From assembly GCA_021781255.1 (NCBI GenBank), contig JAJXXG010000976.1:1-6252 (forward strand): a stretch of DNA of 6,252 nt, given 5' to 3'. The translations under genes were made by a program, and so were the position numbers. This document shows, piece after piece, positions 1-5,826 of the stretch. The DNA comes from Acidobacteriota bacterium. GTDB taxonomy: Bacteria > Acidobacteriota > Terriglobia > Terriglobales > Acidobacteriaceae. Within the stretch, counting starts at the first letter, position 1, and every line of letters begins with the position of its first letter. The notes beneath the pieces are model-generated. The model searched no databases and was not told where the DNA came from. It worked only from the letters and a program-made list of their open reading frames with translations.

Positions 1-572
1 AGCTCAAGGGCGGTGATCCGCATCCCGAGATCATGATCCCGCTCGTCGCCACCATCGAAGAGACGCGCAACCAGGCTGCGATTGTTCGCCGCGTGGCTGA
101 AGATGTCTTCAAGGAGAAGGGCACCAAGGTCGATTACATGGTGGGCACCATGATCGAGATTCCTCGCGCGGCCCTCACCGCCGATCAGATCGCCGAAGAA
201 GCCGAGTTCTTCTCGTTCGGAACCAACGACCTGACGCAAACCACCTACGGCATCTCGCGCGACGACATCAACAACTTCCTGCCTGCCTATCTCAGGCTCG
301 GCATCTTCAAGCAGGACCCCTTCGCCACCCTCGATCAGGCTGGCGTGGGGCAACTGGTGAAGGGCGCCGTCGAAAAGGGACGGAGCACGCGGCCGAATCT
401 CAAGGTCGGCATCTGCGGCGAGCATGGCGGCGATCCTGAGTCAGTGAAGTTCTGCCACAAGATCGGCCTCAACTACGTTTCCTGCTCGCCCTTCCGCCTG
501 CTCACGGCGCGCCTCGCCGCCGCGCAGGCCGCTCTCGAAGAGAAGACAGGAGCCAGCCACACCAACAAGTAG
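1..572 (+). CDS. ppdK: Pyruvate, phosphate dikinase, C-terminal part (5' truncated by window edge)
   Basis: This is the C-terminal PEP/pyruvate-binding TIM-barrel of pyruvate phosphate dikinase, a cytoplasmic enzyme interconverting pyruvate + ATP + Pi and PEP + AMP + PPi. The reading frame is open from base 3, and about 189 residues of a protein normally near 870-900 residues are visible. Family signatures seen in order are EIMIPLV just inside the edge, IEIPRAAL, the substrate-binding stretch [18 protein letters not shown], and the catalytic-cysteine motif [10 protein letters not shown] (Cys codon at 414-416). The closing block YVSCSPFR...ARLAAAQA follows. The usual [11 protein letters not shown] reads [11 protein letters not shown] here, a mild variation. 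The gene ends at TAG 570-572 after a short polar tail (GASHTNK). A strong inverted repeat lies 21 bp downstream. PEP synthase and PTS enzyme I share this fold, but the NDLTQ and GEHGGDP context and the C-terminus fit PPDK best. Confidence 0.95.
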   Translation, partial: LKGGDPHPEIMIPLVATIEETRNQAAIVRRVAEDVFKEKGTKVDYMVGTMIEIPRAALTADQIAEEAEFFSFGTNDLTQTTYGISRDDINNFLPAYLRLGIFKQDPFATLDQAGVGQLVKGAVEKGRSTRPNLKVGICGEHGGDPESVKFCHKIGLNYVSCSPFRLLTARLAAAQAALEEKTGASHTNK

Positions 573-593
573 TCAGAAACCAGCACCAAACTA

Positions 594-623
594 CGAGGGC
601 GCCTGCAGGAGCGGGCGCCCTCG
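594..623 (+). terminator. Perfect 10-bp GC-rich inverted repeat downstream of ppdK
   Basis: CGAGGGCGCC (594-603) pairs perfectly with GGCGCCCTCG (614-623) around a 10-nt loop, starting 21 bp after the ppdK stop codon. The position and stability suit a transcription terminator or 3'-end stabiliser for ppdK. No U-tract follows; the next bases are CTGCGCGAGACC. It is therefore not a canonical intrinsic terminator and the role is inferred. A weaker 5-bp GCGCG/CGCGC hairpin (626-642) follows immediately. Confidence 0.5.
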
Positions 624-724
624 CTGCGCGAGACCGACGCGCTGGCAGCCATGGATTTGGGCGCGCGCCGCCTCGATCTTAGTGGCAGCAACGCGGCATC
701 AGTTTGAGGCGGGAACTCGTGCCT

Positions 725-770
725 GGCAAAATGGGCAGGATCTGCCTGATCCTGCCGCCATGGGTTTGCC
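725..770. repeat. 46-nt extended imperfect inverted repeat in the ppdK/REC-HPt gap
   Basis: The core is a perfect 9-bp stem, GGCAGGATC (734-742) with GATCCTGCC (748-756), around the 5-nt loop TGCCT. Outside it, ATGG (731-734) can pair with CCAT (758-761), and GGCAAA (725-730) pairs with TTTGCC (765-770). Small bulges on the 3' side interrupt these outer stems. The whole element can fold into one long hairpin on either strand. It lies about 110 bp before the next start codon and has no U-tract. It could be a second terminator element, a 5'-UTR structure, or a dispersed palindromic repeat; one window cannot separate these. Nothing else in 573-867 looks like a gene: there is no credible open frame with a ribosome-binding site. 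Confidence 0.5.
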
Positions 771-882
771 TGCGCCATCAGAAGGCGCGCATTGACGACG
801 GTAACCCATGTCTGAACCAAATAGATAACATTTCCCCCGATTTCCTCCGCTCTCAGGCCCTTGGGAGATGCACACTAGATGC

Positions 883-1635
883 ATGTTCGAACTGGCCTCC
901 CAAAAGAAACTACCCGTCGTTTTGCTGATTGACGACGACTTGGTGAGCCGGGAGGTGACCGCTACGCTGCTCACCATGAACGGATATTTTGTTCATACCG
1001 CCGAAAACGGGGCTGCGGCGCTGGAGATGCTCGCTGCCGCAAATTTCCGGCCCGAAGTGATCCTGATGGATGCGCAGATGCCCGGTTTGAGCGGAGTGCA
1101 GCTGATCGCGGAGCTTCGCACCCGCAGCAAAGCGCGCATCTACGCCATCAGCGGCAGCAACCCGACGCCTGAAGTGATCGCCGCCGCCGACGGTTTACTG
1201 GTTAAGCCATTCGATGCCGAGGCGCTGCAAAAGCTGTTCGGTGGCCAAAAACCGGAGGCAATTTTCTCACTCCTCGACTCCGATCAGCCTGTCGTCAGTG
1301 CCGAGATTCTCGCGCAACTCCGCAAGATGATGCCCGAGGCCGCGGTTCGCCAAATCCACGCCGCTGTCGTTGCCGATCTCGGCCGCCGCATCGAGGCGCT
1401 GGGGGCCGCGATTGCCAAACGCGACATTGCTGAGGTCCGCCGCATCGGCCACGCCATCAAAGGCGGTTGCGGCATGGCCGGAGCCATGCAGGCCGCTCAC
1501 CTGGGAGCTTTGCTTGAGACCACGCCTCTCGAGCCACAGGATAACCAACTGGATAACTGCGCGATTTTGCTCAGCGATTTACGCACCGCGTCCCGCGCCC
1601 TGGAGCGTATGCTGGAAGCGGAGTTATCAGCCTGA
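883..1635 (+). CDS. REC-HPt two-domain phosphotransfer protein (response regulator receiver plus histidine phosphotransfer domain)
   Basis: This is a 250-residue cytoplasmic phosphotransfer protein with no kinase or DNA-binding output domain. Residues about 11-120 are a CheY-like receiver: acidic pair D17/D18 in LLIDDD, phospho-acceptor D63 in ILMDAQMPGLSG, switch residue S90 in AISGS, and lysine K108 in LLVKPFD. Residues about 140-245 are a helical HPt domain with the phosphorylatable histidine H190 in GHAIKGGCGMAGA (the HxxKG pattern; codon 1450-1452). It can therefore in principle take phosphate on Asp and pass it to or from His, as a phosphorelay intermediate. An in-frame ATG at 868 would add five residues (MHTRC), but its only purine-rich stretch, GGGAG 863-867, abuts it directly. 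From ATG 883 the same GGGAG is 15 nt away, which is long but workable, so 883 is preferred with moderate certainty. A LuxR-type regulator follows 215 bp downstream on the same strand and is a candidate partner. No sensor kinase is visible. Confidence 0.88.
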   Translation: MFELASQKKLPVVLLIDDDLVSREVTATLLTMNGYFVHTAENGAAALEMLAAANFRPEVILMDAQMPGLSGVQLIAELRTRSKARIYAISGSNPTPEVIAAADGLLVKPFDAEALQKLFGGQKPEAIFSLLDSDQPVVSAEILAQLRKMMPEAAVRQIHAAVVADLGRRIEALGAAIAKRDIAEVRRIGHAIKGGCGMAGAMQAAHLGALLETTPLEPQDNQLDNCAILLSDLRTASRALERMLEAELSA

Positions 1636-1850
1636 CATCAAGCGTTTCAAGTTGGGACGTACCTCGGAGCCAGCCACTCCGGAATCTGCCCCCTAGAGTT
1701 GATTTTTCTTTTTGGGCGGAAGGGCAGTTCTTCGTCGCAGGGTTGGAAGGTATCGCGAGCCTCGGCAAGCGGCTGCTCTGAAGGGAATCGACACGGGTAG
1801 AGTGTTCCTGGAACCGTTGAAATCCAAGCCCAGGGAGGCAAGCCGTTCAA
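1636..1850 (+). other. Intergenic spacer before the LuxR-type regulator, with weak signals only
   Basis: This 215-bp gap holds no convincing gene. Three weak signals are visible. A 5-bp hairpin, CGGAG (1665-1669) with CTCCG (1677-1681), is followed about 20 nt later by a T-rich run (about 1699-1714), too far for a standard terminator. An 11-bp palindrome GTTCCTGGAAC (1804-1814) lies 36 bp before the next start and could be an operator half or a chance match. A purine-rich AGGGAGG (1832-1838) lies 12 nt upstream of ATG 1851 and is the probable ribosome-binding site. No good -35/-10 pair was found. Confidence 0.3.
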
Positions 1851-2513
1851 ATGGAACAACCGATTCGAATCGTGCTGGCGGATGACCATCCTGTTGTCCG
1901 CATCGGCGTGCGCAACATGCTTACTGAAAACGACGGCTTCGCGGTGGTAGGAGACGCCACCGATGGGGACGAGGCCATTACCCAGACCATCGAGCTCCAG
2001 CCCGATATTCTTCTGCTTGACGTGGCTATGCCGCGTTTGCCCGGCCTTGAGGCCATGCGCGCCATCATGAGCGGCCCCTCCACCGCCAAAATCCTTCTTC
2101 TTACCTCCACCATAACCACGCAGCAGATTATCGAAGCGCTGCAAATCGGCGCGCGCGGAATCGTGCTCAAGGACGCTCTTGCCGGCCATCTGCAAACCGC
2201 CATCCGCACTGTGCATTCCGGTGACTACTGGATCGGCGGCAAGCGCGTCGTCAATCTCGTCTCAGCTCTCCACGAGCTGATGCAGAAGGCCGCCGTTCCA
2301 CAGCACAAGACCTACGGCCTTACCCCACGCGAGCTCGATGTTGTGGGTTGCATTGTGGAGGGGTGCAGCAATCGCGACATTGCCAAGCGGTATTCTCTCA
2401 GCGAAGAAACCGTCAAGCGACATCTCTCGAACATCTTTGACAAGACCGGCGTCTCAACGCGCCTGGAGCTGGCTCTGTTCACCATTGCGCATCAGCTGGT
2501 TGCGGCGGAGTAG
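1851..2513 (+). CDS. NarL/FixJ-family response regulator with LuxR-type helix-turn-helix
   Basis: This is a 220-residue DNA-binding response regulator. The N-terminal receiver (about residues 4-120) has the acidic pair D11/D12 in VLADDHPVVR, phospho-acceptor D57 in ILLLDVAMPRLPG, switch T85 in LLLTS, and K107 in IVLKD, so it looks competent for phosphorylation. A short linker leads to the GerE/LuxR helix-turn-helix (about 153-215). The family features LTPRELDVV, the GCSNRDIAKRYSLSEETVKRHLSNIFDKTGVSTR core and a C-terminal helix are all present. Its length is typical for NarL/FixJ proteins. ATG 1851 is preceded by AGGGAGG at 1832-1838 (12-nt spacing). It sits between the REC-HPt gene and nikR on the same strand. 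No cognate histidine kinase is in view, so it is an orphan here. Phosphate input from the upstream HPt domain is plausible but inferred, and target genes cannot be told from sequence. Confidence 0.93.
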   Translation: MEQPIRIVLADDHPVVRIGVRNMLTENDGFAVVGDATDGDEAITQTIELQPDILLLDVAMPRLPGLEAMRAIMSGPSTAKILLLTSTITTQQIIEALQIGARGIVLKDALAGHLQTAIRTVHSGDYWIGGKRVVNLVSALHELMQKAAVPQHKTYGLTPRELDVVGCIVEGCSNRDIAKRYSLSEETVKRHLSNIFDKTGVSTRLELALFTIAHQLVAAE

Positions 2514-2579
2514 CGGCAGTTACTGCCTTTGCGCTATTCTGTTGCTTCGCTGCGGAGTCGCGTGTGCTGGGGTGTGAGC

Positions 2580-3038
2580 ATGGGAGATCTAAGCAGAATC
2601 GGCATTGCTCTCGATTCAGATTTATTGAAGCGTTTTGACCACTCCATCGAGAAGAGCGGATACACAAACCGTTCCGAAGCCTTTCGCGATCTGATCCGCG
2701 ACCGGCTGGTCAAGGAGCGGACTGCCGCGCCCGATGCGACTGTCGTCGGCACCGTCACCCTCATCTTCAACCACCACGCCCACGGCATCACTGAGAAGCT
2801 GACTGAAGCACAACACGAGCACCACGATCTGGTTGTCTCAACCAGCCACGCGCACCTCGACCACGATTCCTGCCTTGAAGTGCTCATCGTCCACGGCAAG
2901 GCGGCGCGCGTCGAGCACTTCGCAGACATTCTCATCGGTCTCAAGGGCGTGCAGCACGGCCGCCTCGTGATGACTGTCCCTACGCACTCGATCGCATCCG
3001 ATCACGAGCATTCAGAGTCTCATAGCCACACGCACTGA
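2580..3038 (+). CDS. nikR: NikR-type nickel-responsive ribbon-helix-helix transcriptional regulator with His-rich tail
   Basis: This 152-residue protein matches the NikR family over its whole length. Residues about 5-48 form the ribbon-helix-helix DNA-binding domain (SRIGIALDSDLLKRFD, then SGYTNRSEAFRDLIRD). Residues about 53-135 form the ACT-like metal-binding and tetramerisation domain. All four residues equivalent to the E. coli high-affinity nickel ligands (H76, H87, H89, C95) are present: H79 in AQHEHHD, H90 and H92 in TSHAHLDHDSC, and C98. HFADILIGLKGVQHGRL matches the conserved end of the domain. The last 17 residues add six histidines (THSIASDHEHSESHSHTH), beyond the usual end of the family. 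The DNA-contacting strand reads R-x-G-x-A where E. coli has R-x-T-x-T, suggesting a different operator. Start ATG 2580 is chosen because GGGG 2569-2572 is spaced 7 nt away and the family begins here; a longer frame from 2529 has no support. It lies 66 bp after the response regulator and may share its transcript. Nickel-bound NikR normally represses nickel-uptake genes, and two such genes follow. Confidence 0.93.
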   Translation: MGDLSRIGIALDSDLLKRFDHSIEKSGYTNRSEAFRDLIRDRLVKERTAAPDATVVGTVTLIFNHHAHGITEKLTEAQHEHHDLVVSTSHAHLDHDSCLEVLIVHGKAARVEHFADILIGLKGVQHGRLVMTVPTHSIASDHEHSESHSHTH

Positions 3039-3138
3039 ATTCGCGTGCACGCCCGCCATTGGCAAAGTCATAAGCGGGCGACGCTGACAGGGGACGGAAT
3101 GCGCGCGCCAGCCACCTTCTGGACCCGTCCGGCAGGAA

Positions 3139-3157
3139 CCCGGGGTCTCACCCCGGG
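3139..3157. terminator. GC-rich hairpin between convergent nikR and the receptor gene
   Basis: CCCGGGGT (3139-3146) and ACCCCGGG (3150-3157) form a perfect 8-bp stem with a 3-nt loop. It lies about 100 bp after the nikR stop and about 30 bp after the receptor stop codon (read on the minus strand), between two convergent genes. It is likely a shared bidirectional termination or 3'-protecting structure. Neither side has a clear U-tract, so factor-independent termination is not assured. The rest of 3039-3187 holds no gene. Confidence 0.5.
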
Positions 3158-3187
3158 AGTGCTCGCTTCAGGATCGAATAACGATGT

Positions 3188-5629
3188 TCACCTGCCGCCA
3201 AAGGTTCTTTCCAACCCGAAGCGCACTTGAAACGGTTCCACGGGGTGGAAGACGTCTGTGAATGCGGGCGTGGCCGTTGGCGTTATTTGGGAGGCGTAGG
3301 CGTAGTCAATATCGTGATCGCGGCGGTTGAGCAAGTTCAAAAATTCGGCTGAAACGTGCCATTTCCTCTTAATTTGATAACCGGCCTCCGCATTGAGCAA
3401 TATCGTTGCATTGGAGCGAAAGATTCCGTCGGACGTCAAATCGCGCGGGCCAAAGTTGCGCAAGCGCAAGCTCGCTATGAGGCCTTTGCAATCATGCAGT
3501 GTGGCGCCAGCAGAAATCACCGTCCCAACCGCTTCGGGCACATGCTTGCCACCGGTCCCTTGCACAAGCCGGCCACCCACGCTGGTGTACGCTGCATCAA
3601 CTGGGTCTATCTCGGTAAATTGGGCCCTGGAGTCCGCCATGTCGAAATCAATCGCCAAATGTTCCCGTGGCGTGTAGTAGTTCGCCCATTCGAGGCCATA
3701 GCGGTTGCTCGGCTGTTCTGAAGCAACCGTGGTTCCGGTGTCGCCATCCTGCTGCAGCTCGGAGTTGCTGCGGAGATACCAGAGCGAAAGGGTGCTTTGC
3801 AGATGTGGAACCACCAGAGCGCGCACGCCGATCTCCCCGCCTTTGGTTGGGACCAGGGCGGGAATTCTCGCGACGGGCGTGTTGGGGTAAGGATTGTCTG
3901 CCGAGACCGGTTGCACCGTTTGCGTCGCGCCGCGCCCGTCGTTGCTGTGAAAGCTGAATCCTGCCTGCGCATAGATCTCGGTATTTGACCATGGGCTGTA
4001 AACCAGGCTTAACTTTGGGCTGGGCAGCAGTTTGCGGGCCGTGCCGGAATTGGCTGGGGTAACCAGGCTGGTGACGTCAAAGTATTCCAGGTCGCCGCGC
4101 ATAGCCGCGACGGAGCGGAACTTTTTCGCCCACTGGATTTCATTTTCCACATAAAAACCTGCTTGCGTGTCAGTAAAGCGATCCGCTTCAGTGGTCGCGG
4201 GCAAAGTGGTGCCGGTGGAGGAATCGGTTTTGTCCACGCGCACGCGATCTTCCGTCTGGTAAAGGCCGTTGCGGATCCAATCGTTGCGAACCTGGAGGCC
4301 GAACGTATTTTGCACCTTGCGGCCAAACCATTGGCTAAAGATCGTGTGATGTGCGTCCAGTCCTGACACCCAGCGCCTGTCCTTCTGCTCGAACTGATCG
4401 CCGCGAGTAGGGTCGGTGAGGTAGTAAGTGAAATCGGAAAATAAATCGAGGCCGTAATAGAATCCGTAGGCCATGAGTTTGGTTGCGGAATTCGCGGCGA
4501 GGCGATGCCATTCGGCCTGCAAGCTATAACGCTGTGAATCGCCGCCGTCTGTCGGGTTCAATGTGCCGAAGAAACCAACGAGGGGAACGGCGTTAACGGG
4601 GATTTGATCGCTCGAATGCCACGTTCCATGGTAAGCGCGGGCCGTAGTGCTGAAACCATCGGCATCTTCGCTCCGGCTGTAGGTTAGCAAGCCGTTATAT
4701 TTGGAATAATTATCGGGATGCGTCCATGGGCCCTCATCGTGATACGCTTCTGCGCCGTACAGCAAGCTGCCTGGCCCGAGTTTTTGCGATGCGCCGAAAA
4801 CGGCCCGCTCATAGCCATACATGCCGCCTTCCACCTTGAAGAAGTTCTGGGGCAGGGTCTCGAAATATTCCAAATGGGCCGATCCAGCCGAGCCATAGTT
4901 GCCGACATCGGCGTAATAGGGACCCTTCTCGAAATTGACACGCTTCACAAACTCCGGGATGACGATGTTCATGTCAGAGTACCCCTCGCCGTGCGCATGC
5001 GACGGAAGGTTAAGCGGCATATCGTCGATGAAAATGGCGAAGTCAGTACCGTGGTCGAGATTGAAGCCGCGAAGAAAATACTGGTTGGCCTTGCCGCCGC
5101 CGGCGTGTTGCGTGATGATGAGACCGGGAACCGTCTCCAAAACCTCTCCCGAACGAAGAATCGGACGATCCTGGATCTCCGATGCGCCCACCGTTCCCTG
5201 GGTGGCGGAACTGGCAATTCCGATGAGGTCATCCGCCCGATCCTGCACGCTTATGGTGGTGCTGACGGCGCTCACTGCCAAAGTGATGCGCAGCGGGACA
5301 GGCGCCTCGGCGGTCGCTATGGTGACGGGTATTTCTTTGGTTTCAAAACAGCGATTCGATACGAAGAGCCGATAATCACCTGCCGAGAGCCCGGAGAGAT
5401 TGAAGGAGCCGTTCCTGTCAGACTGTGCTGTCGCTTGTACAGTACCGTTCGCGTCGCGAACCAGCACAGTGGCCCCGGCAATCTCTGCTCCAGACGCGTC
5501 AACGACCGTCCCCGATAGCTGAAGCGGATGATTTCGATCGCTTGCGGCGGCCGGCGTATTCTCCTGCGCAAAGGCGAATGGAAGGCCGGAAACAAGAAGC
5601 AACAGAAATAGCGCCAGCACAAAAACCAT
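3188..5629 (-). CDS. TonB-dependent outer-membrane receptor, probable nickel (chelate) transporter
   Basis: This 813-residue protein, counted from ATG 5629, is an outer-membrane TonB-dependent transporter. A signal peptide occupies residues 1-21 (hydrophobic core LALFLLLLV, cleavage expected after AFA, before QEN). Residues about 36-118 form a carboxypeptidase-regulatory-like beta-sandwich (QLSGTVVDASGAEIAGATV, then DRNGSFNLSGLSAGDYRL). A possible TonB box, TTISVQD, is at about 124-130. The plug spans about 136-255, with VLETVPGLIITQHAGGGKANQYFLRG, LDHGTDFAIFIDDMPLNL, SHAHGEGYSD and VNFEKGPYYADVG. The rest is the beta-barrel, ending EPFQVRFGLERTF near the C-terminus. The frame stays open upstream to a TTG at 5728, but that start would prepend 33 arginine/lysine-rich residues to the signal peptide and lies inside the repeat cluster, so ATG 5629 is preferred. 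No good Shine-Dalgarno lies near 5629 (a GGGG/AAAGGG run is about 16 nt or more upstream). It is convergent with nikR and divergent from a NiCoT permease, so nickel is the likely cargo. This is inferred from context, and cobalt or a metallophore remains possible. Confidence 0.92.
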   Translation of the reverse strand: MVFVLALFLLLLVSGLPFAFAQENTPAAASDRNHPLQLSGTVVDASGAEIAGATVLVRDANGTVQATAQSDRNGSFNLSGLSAGDYRLFVSNRCFETKEIPVTIATAEAPVPLRITLAVSAVSTTISVQDRADDLIGIASSATQGTVGASEIQDRPILRSGEVLETVPGLIITQHAGGGKANQYFLRGFNLDHGTDFAIFIDDMPLNLPSHAHGEGYSDMNIVIPEFVKRVNFEKGPYYADVGNYGSAGSAHLEYFETLPQNFFKVEGGMYGYERAVFGASQKLGPGSLLYGAEAYHDEGPWTHPDNYSKYNGLLTYSRSEDADGFSTTARAYHGTWHSSDQIPVNAVPLVGFFGTLNPTDGGDSQRYSLQAEWHRLAANSATKLMAYGFYYGLDLFSDFTYYLTDPTRGDQFEQKDRRWVSGLDAHHTIFSQWFGRKVQNTFGLQVRNDWIRNGLYQTEDRVRVDKTDSSTGTTLPATTEADRFTDTQAGFYVENEIQWAKKFRSVAAMRGDLEYFDVTSLVTPANSGTARKLLPSPKLSLVYSPWSNTEIYAQAGFSFHSNDGRGATQTVQPVSADNPYPNTPVARIPALVPTKGGEIGVRALVVPHLQSTLSLWYLRSNSELQQDGDTGTTVASEQPSNRYGLEWANYYTPREHLAIDFDMADSRAQFTEIDPVDAAYTSVGGRLVQGTGGKHVPEAVGTVISAGATLHDCKGLIASLRLRNFGPRDLTSDGIFRSNATILLNAEAGYQIKRKWHVSAEFLNLLNRRDHDIDYAYASQITPTATPAFTDVFHPVEPFQVRFGLERTFGGR

Positions 5630-5718
5630 CTGTTTTTGCGCTGGCCCTTTCCCCTTACGGCAACCTAGACGTCGGCCGGCCCCTTGTCTGCGACCCGCAT
5701 CACACGTTTTTATGATTC

Positions 5719-5771
5719 GTGCTACCAAAGTGCTACTATACTAGTTTTCGTGCTACCATGGTAGGTAGCGC
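5719..5771. promoter_or_regulatory. Cluster of GTGCTAC half-sites: probable NikR operator in the divergent promoter region
   Basis: Three exact copies of GTGCTAC lie at 5719-5725, 5730-5736 and 5750-5756. An inverted near-copy, GTAGCGC (complement GCGCTAC, one mismatch), is at 5765-5771. Copies 1 and 3 sit inside a 12-bp exact direct repeat, TTCGTGCTACCA (5716-5727 and 5747-5758). Start-to-start distances are 11 and 20 bp, about one and two helical turns, and copies 2 and 3 are separated by exactly 13 bp. A 12-bp perfect palindrome, CTACCATGGTAG (5753-5764), joins copy 3 to the inverted copy. The cluster lies between the two divergent nickel-transport genes and close to a nikR gene. From memory, Geobacter NikR has been described as recognising tandem GTGTTAC-like heptamers separated by 13-14 bp, which these repeats resemble; that recollection needs checking. 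The E. coli-type GTATGA/TCATAC site is absent. Confidence 0.72.
5735..5742. promoter_or_regulatory. Overlapping candidate -10 elements on both strands inside the operator
   Basis: On the plus strand TATACT (5737-5742) is one base from the -10 consensus. On the minus strand TATAGT (complement of 5735-5740) is also one base away. Both overlap or adjoin half-site 2 and lie before half-site 3, so a protein bound there would block either. Neither has a convincing -35 hexamer at 16-18 bp, so this is only a candidate, and transcription may depend on another sigma factor or an activator. The distance to the starts (about 85 bp to the permease ATG, about 105 bp to the receptor ATG) is compatible. Confidence 0.35.
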
Positions 5772-5826
5772 TATGGAAGAGCCCCACTGCCGCATGCCGC
5801 AGGCGGGCTTATCAAGAGCAAGACGC

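Noticed and set aside
792..827. TTGACG and TAGATA upstream of the REC-HPt gene as a promoter
   Set aside because: The spacing between the two hexamers is 24 bp, too long for a standard sigma-70 promoter.
704..928. A 74-residue plus-strand frame between ppdK and the REC-HPt gene
   Set aside because: It spans the 46-nt palindrome, overlaps the REC-HPt start in another frame, has no ribosome-binding site and resembles no known protein.
2515..2527. GGCAG-TTA-CTGCC small hairpin after the LuxR-type regulator as a terminator
   Set aside because: The stem is only 5 bp with a 3-nt loop and just three following T residues. It may only be a chance palindrome.
2510..2537. GTAGCGG and GCGCTAT upstream of nikR as a possible autoregulatory NikR site
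   Set aside because: Each has two mismatches to GTGCTAC or its complement, and one overlaps the preceding stop codon. This is too weak to claim autoregulation.
3045..3230. A 61-residue plus-strand frame after nikR
   Set aside because: It runs through the GC-rich hairpin and into the 3' end of the receptor gene, with low-complexity composition and no ribosome-binding site.
4718..5518. A 266-residue open frame on the plus strand, opposite the receptor gene
   Set aside because: It is antisense to a clear TonB-receptor frame, its translation shows no recognisable domain, and long shadow frames are expected in GC-rich DNA.
5716..5771. Reading the short repeats as a CRISPR array or an attachment site
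   Set aside because: The repeats are only 7-12 bp with unequal 4-bp and 13-bp spacers. There are no cas or integrase genes, and regulatory half-sites explain the pattern better.
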